NCBI RefSeq assembly: GCF_014647595.1
Contig: NZ_BMPM01000001.1
Span: 682,001-746,000 of the forward strand
Direction: 5' to 3'
DNA from: Paenarthrobacter histidinolovorans
GTDB taxonomy: Bacteria; Actinomycetota; Actinomycetes; Actinomycetales; Micrococcaceae
DNA length: 64,000 bases
Below, piece after piece: positions 61,214 through 64,000 of this stretch (position 1 is its first letter; every line of letters starts with the position of its first letter). The position numbers were made by a program, and so were the translations under genes. A model generated the notes under the pieces. The model was not told the DNA's origin. It was given only the letters and a program-made list of their open reading frames with translations, and ran no database searches.

Positions 61214-61806
61214 CGGCGGCGCCGGGATGGTATCCCGACACGGTTGATCCCCGCTGTTTGCGGTGGTGGAACGGCACCGCTTGGACGGAACTCGTGGGAC
61301 CACCCGCTTCGCAGCAGTTGGGGCGTCGCCCACCCATCAGCCCCGAGACGCCGGTGTACAACCCCTTCATCTGGATCATGGCGGGGATGCCCTTGCTTCC
61401 CGTAATCCTTATGCTCGCGTGGAATCCGAAATTCCGTTTCGTGACAACACGTGCGGGCGACCCCGTTCCTGATCCGGCGTCCATTTTTGATGCCGGCTAC
61501 TTCCTTCTCTTGGGTGCTCTGGCGTTGGTCTATGTGGGGTCGGTTGCCCTGGCCTTCTTCGACTACCGGAGTCTGCGAGGCAAGGGTGTGGTCCGGCCAT
61601 TCCACTGGGCTTGGGCCTTTATGTACATGGGCGGGCTGGTATACGTGATCGGCCGGGCAGTGGTGGTCAACAAGGTCGCCTCAGGACGAGGATGGTGGCC
61701 GGTGGGTCTTCTTGTTGCCGGTTGGCTGACCTACATCGTGGTGGGTTCCGCTAAAAGCATGCAGTGGGTGCAGTCCTTCAACTCCGGGATGGGTTATGGC
61801 TCCTGA
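61210..61806 (+). CDS. DUF2510 domain membrane protein (second of a tandem pair)
   Basis: 198 residues starting at a GTG that overlaps the preceding stop (GTGA). The DUF2510 motif APGWYPDTVDPRCLRWWNG begins almost at once, then ETPVYNPFIWIMAGMPLLPV and PFHWAWAFMYMGGLVYVIGR, both clearly related to the matching segments of the first protein. The pair therefore comes from a tandem duplication and has diverged. Translational coupling suggests the two membrane proteins may form a hetero-oligomer. Function unknown. Confidence 0.85.
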   Translation: MTAAPGWYPDTVDPRCLRWWNGTAWTELVGPPASQQLGRRPPISPETPVYNPFIWIMAGMPLLPVILMLAWNPKFRFVTTRAGDPVPDPASIFDAGYFLLLGALALVYVGSVALAFFDYRSLRGKGVVRPFHWAWAFMYMGGLVYVIGRAVVVNKVASGRGWWPVGLLVAGWLTYIVVGSAKSMQWVQSFNSGMGYGS

Positions 61807-61870
61807 GCCCCGAGGGGCACCCTCACACGCGTTAGGTAGACTGCTGAGTAACCGGCAGGAGAGGAAGCCA

Positions 61871-62920
61871 ATGAACCGCAAGGCCACCGCGTTGGACGTC
61901 GCCAAGTTGGCGGGAGTTTCCAGAAGCGCGGTCTCGCTGGTCCTGAACGGGCGCGGTGACGGGAACGTGGCCAAGGAAAGCCAGGACCGGATCCGCCAGG
62001 CGGCCAAGGAGCTGAAGTATTCCCCCAACGCGATCGCGCTCAGCCTCCGGAACCAGCGGTCCAGGGTCATCGGCATCCTGTCCGACGAAGTGGTGGTGAG
62101 CCCGTTCGATGGCAACATCATCGGCGGGGCCGACGACATCGCCCGCAGCCGTGGATTCGTCACTGTGGTCATGGACACCGAGCGCGATACTGCCCGGGAT
62201 GCGAGCGCCATAGAAACTCTCCTGGACCGGCAGGTGGACGGACTGATGTATGTGACGGTCGGCTTGAAGCCGATCGAGATCCCGCAGGGGATGATCCGCG
62301 TCCCGTCCGTGCTGGCCAACTGCTACGACGAACAGCCGCAACCGCAGCTTCACCATGTCATTCCGGACGAGGTCACCGGCGGCAGGGAAGCCACGGAACA
62401 CCTGCTGCAATGGGGGCACCGGGACATCGCGCTGCTCGCCGGCTCCGAGGATTCGCCTGCAGCACCGTTGCGCGTCCAGGGCTACCGGGAAGCCCACAGC
62501 CTGGCCGGCGTTCCGGTCCGTGAAGAGCGGGTCTTCATGGCGGGATGGGACATTGATGCCGGCTACCACGGCGCCATGAAACTGCTCGACGACGTGTCCC
62601 CGGCTGATCGGCCGACGGCCATCATGTGCGCCAACGACCGCTTGGCTGTGGGCGTTGCCCTGGCCGCGGCCCGTTTGGGCCTCAGTGTCCCCCGGGATCT
62701 GTCCATCATGGGCTACGACGACGAGGCCCGCATCGCGGACACCATGGTCCCGGCACTGACCACCATGGCACTTCCGTTGCGTGAGATAGGCCGCGCGGCC
62801 ATGACCACGCTGCTGGACACCATCGAGGGCGGTGAAGGTACGACGGCGGCACGCAGCATGGAGACGATGGTCCCCTGCCGCTTGGTGGTACGTGAGTCGA
62901 CGGGCCCAGCACCACGCTGA
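61871..62920 (+). CDS. LacI family transcriptional regulator (sucrose/fructan locus)
   Basis: 349 residues. The helix-turn-helix TALDVAKLAGVSRSAVSLVL lies at 6-25, followed by the sensor domain (VIGILSDEVVVSPFDGNIIG; MGYDDEARIADTMVPALTT). The ATG at 61871 follows AGGAGAGGAAG; an earlier in-frame ATG would overlap the DUF2510 gene. It is convergent with the GH32 gene, so it probably regulates sucrose or fructan use. Confidence 0.92.
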   Translation: MNRKATALDVAKLAGVSRSAVSLVLNGRGDGNVAKESQDRIRQAAKELKYSPNAIALSLRNQRSRVIGILSDEVVVSPFDGNIIGGADDIARSRGFVTVVMDTERDTARDASAIETLLDRQVDGLMYVTVGLKPIEIPQGMIRVPSVLANCYDEQPQPQLHHVIPDEVTGGREATEHLLQWGHRDIALLAGSEDSPAAPLRVQGYREAHSLAGVPVREERVFMAGWDIDAGYHGAMKLLDDVSPADRPTAIMCANDRLAVGVALAAARLGLSVPRDLSIMGYDDEARIADTMVPALTTMALPLREIGRAAMTTLLDTIEGGEGTTAARSMETMVPCRLVVRESTGPAPR

Positions 62921-62938
62921 GCCCGTCGCCACGCGGCA

Positions 62939-64000
62939 CTACTGAGCGGGCAGCGCCAACTCCCACACATCGGCAGTCGCACCCTCGGGCAGGGCCAGCG
63001 TCCAGGACTCCCCCGGAGCGGGGTACGCCCGGAGCGTCGTCGCCACGGCCCCGGAGCGGTACACCTCTACAAGGGAGGCATCGATGAAGATCCGCAGTTC
63101 CTCGCCGGCAGCCAGGGTGCCTGAGTAGACCACCTGGGCCTCGTCCCCCGAACCCAGCACCAGGTCCACGGAACCGGACCCGGCACCCCGAACCAGCACC
63201 TCGGCAAACCCCGGGACCGCCACGGAACCGGCTGCGCCGGCAACCACGGAAGCACCCCGGTACGCTTCAACCTCGGACGCAGGAGCTACCACGAGCGTCC
63301 CGTCAACCACCGACAAAACGCGGGGATGCGTCAGAACACCCGACCACCCGGCGTCGTCGATTTCTTCCTGGGTGCGGCCACGCCGCCCGTCACGTCCGGG
63401 TCCCTCGTTTGCCCAACCCCACAGGAGCGCCGCAGGCTCAGTATCCGCGGAACCGTAAGAGAGCTGCATGATTTGCGGGGCGTAGAAGTCGCGGCCGAGG
63501 TCGGACTTCCCACCTGAGACCGGGCTGAACACCGGCAGCCCGGTTTCGGGATCCGCAGAGAGGGAACCGATCAGGTGGCCTACACCGTTCGCGTGCTCGT
63601 GATCGTCCCCTGAGAGCCACAGAGAGAACATCATGACCCATTCGCCCGAGGAAACCTGCACCAGCTGCGGGCATTCCCAGATCTCTGCCGGGGTGTGGAC
63701 GGCGGCTACCGGGTCAGCCGTGGTCAGCCAGATTCCCTGGTATTCCCAGTTCTCCATGTCGGACACCGAGTACAGCAGCAAGGCGGCGCGCCCATCGGCC
63801 AGTCCGGCTCCCTGCATGGCGTAGCGGCCACCGTTGAAGCGGAAGATGAAGGGGTCACGGACCGCAGTCACCAACGGATCTTCAGGCATTGACGCAGCCA
63901 CGTGCCCGTTCTGTTCCCAGGACACCAGATCCGAGGAGCCGCGTGCGATGACAACCTGTGAATGCCCGCCGTGGTCCTGCACACCGGAGTAGGCGGCGGT
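62939..64000 (-). CDS. glycoside hydrolase family 32 (sucrose/fructan hydrolase), 5' part missing
   Basis: The gene runs off the right edge, so the N-terminus with its WMNDPNG nucleophile motif is not seen. Present are the GH32 motif RDP (AVRDPFIFRFNGGRYAM) and the EC motif with the acid/base Glu (EIWECPQLVQV), then DFYAPQIMQLSYG and WGWANEGPGRDGRRG. The C-terminal beta-sandwich ends FIDASLVEVYRSGAVATTLRAYP, which is typical. It splits sucrose, sucrose-6-phosphate or fructans; which one needs the missing part. The LacI gene is its convergent neighbour. Confidence 0.9.
   Translation of the reverse strand, partial: TAAYSGVQDHGGHSQVVIARGSSDLVSWEQNGHVAASMPEDPLVTAVRDPFIFRFNGGRYAMQGAGLADGRAALLLYSVSDMENWEYQGIWLTTADPVAAVHTPAEIWECPQLVQVSSGEWVMMFSLWLSGDDHEHANGVGHLIGSLSADPETGLPVFSPVSGGKSDLGRDFYAPQIMQLSYGSADTEPAALLWGWANEGPGRDGRRGRTQEEIDDAGWSGVLTHPRVLSVVDGTLVVAPASEVEAYRGASVVAGAAGSVAVPGFAEVLVRGAGSGSVDLVLGSGDEAQVVYSGTLAAGEELRIFIDASLVEVYRSGAVATTLRAYPAPGESWTLALPEGATADVWELALPAQ

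Overview
The window is high-GC actinobacterial chromosome and most resembles the Micrococcaceae (Arthrobacter/Paenarthrobacter). The reasons are a complete menaquinone gene set, ferredoxin-NADP reductases of the FprA type, an APS-reductase style sulfate assimilation operon, GTG/TTG starts, Tat-lipoproteins and two DUF2510 membrane proteins. The genus is inferred from gene content. No rRNA, tRNA, CRISPR array, insertion sequence or phage gene was seen.

Layout. 0-6 kb: acetaldehyde/ethanol oxidation (alcohol dehydrogenase, aldehyde dehydrogenase, GAF regulator), a first FprA reductase and a RarD-type permease. 6-18 kb: a carbohydrate island with a GH29 alpha-L-fucosidase, a DUF2264 protein, a sugar ABC importer (binding protein and two permeases), a divergent 2-hydroxyacid dehydrogenase, a LacI regulator and a secreted family 8 polysaccharide lyase. 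Two near-identical LacI-type operators lie between the divergent arms. 18-22.4 kb: GABA catabolism (gabT, aldehyde dehydrogenase) with a divergent PucR regulator. 22.4-24.4 kb: a CynX/NimT-type MFS transporter and a FadR-type GntR regulator, with a perfect operator on a probably leaderless promoter. 24.4-31.5 kb: an MBL-rhodanese protein, a second FprA, siroheme synthase, glutaminase, an LLM flavin oxidoreductase and a RibD-like reductase. 31.6-32.8 kb: a probable copper-responsive DUF6153/DUF305 pair.

32.9-42.7 kb is a sulfur island on the minus strand: sirohydrochlorin chelatase, ferredoxin-type sulfite reductase, cysH, cysD, cysN, a strong terminator, homocysteine S-methyltransferase and a sulfonate/taurine-type ABC importer. 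The siroheme synthase and FprA2 at 26-28.7 kb probably supply its cofactor and electrons. 42.8-45.6 kb holds a TRIC-like channel, a lone SUKH-like protein, and an AbiEi/DUF559-like gene bracketed by three copies of an 85-bp imperfect palindrome. 45.6-59.8 kb carries the menaquinone genes (polyprenyl synthase, menJ-like reductase, menG, menF, menD, menC). Among them lie an amino-acid ABC importer, a second AbiEi-like gene, a SOUL protein and PhoX. 59.9-64 kb has a hypothetical protein, two tandem DUF2510 proteins, a LacI regulator and the 3' part of a GH32 fructan/sucrose hydrolase.

The most unusual material is outside genes. A long palindrome occurs three times, each beside a gene 3' end. The 85-bp palindrome family surrounds a single nuclease-like gene. 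Three unrelated intergenic tandem duplications all have a 19-bp unit. Several operators can be read directly from sequence symmetry.
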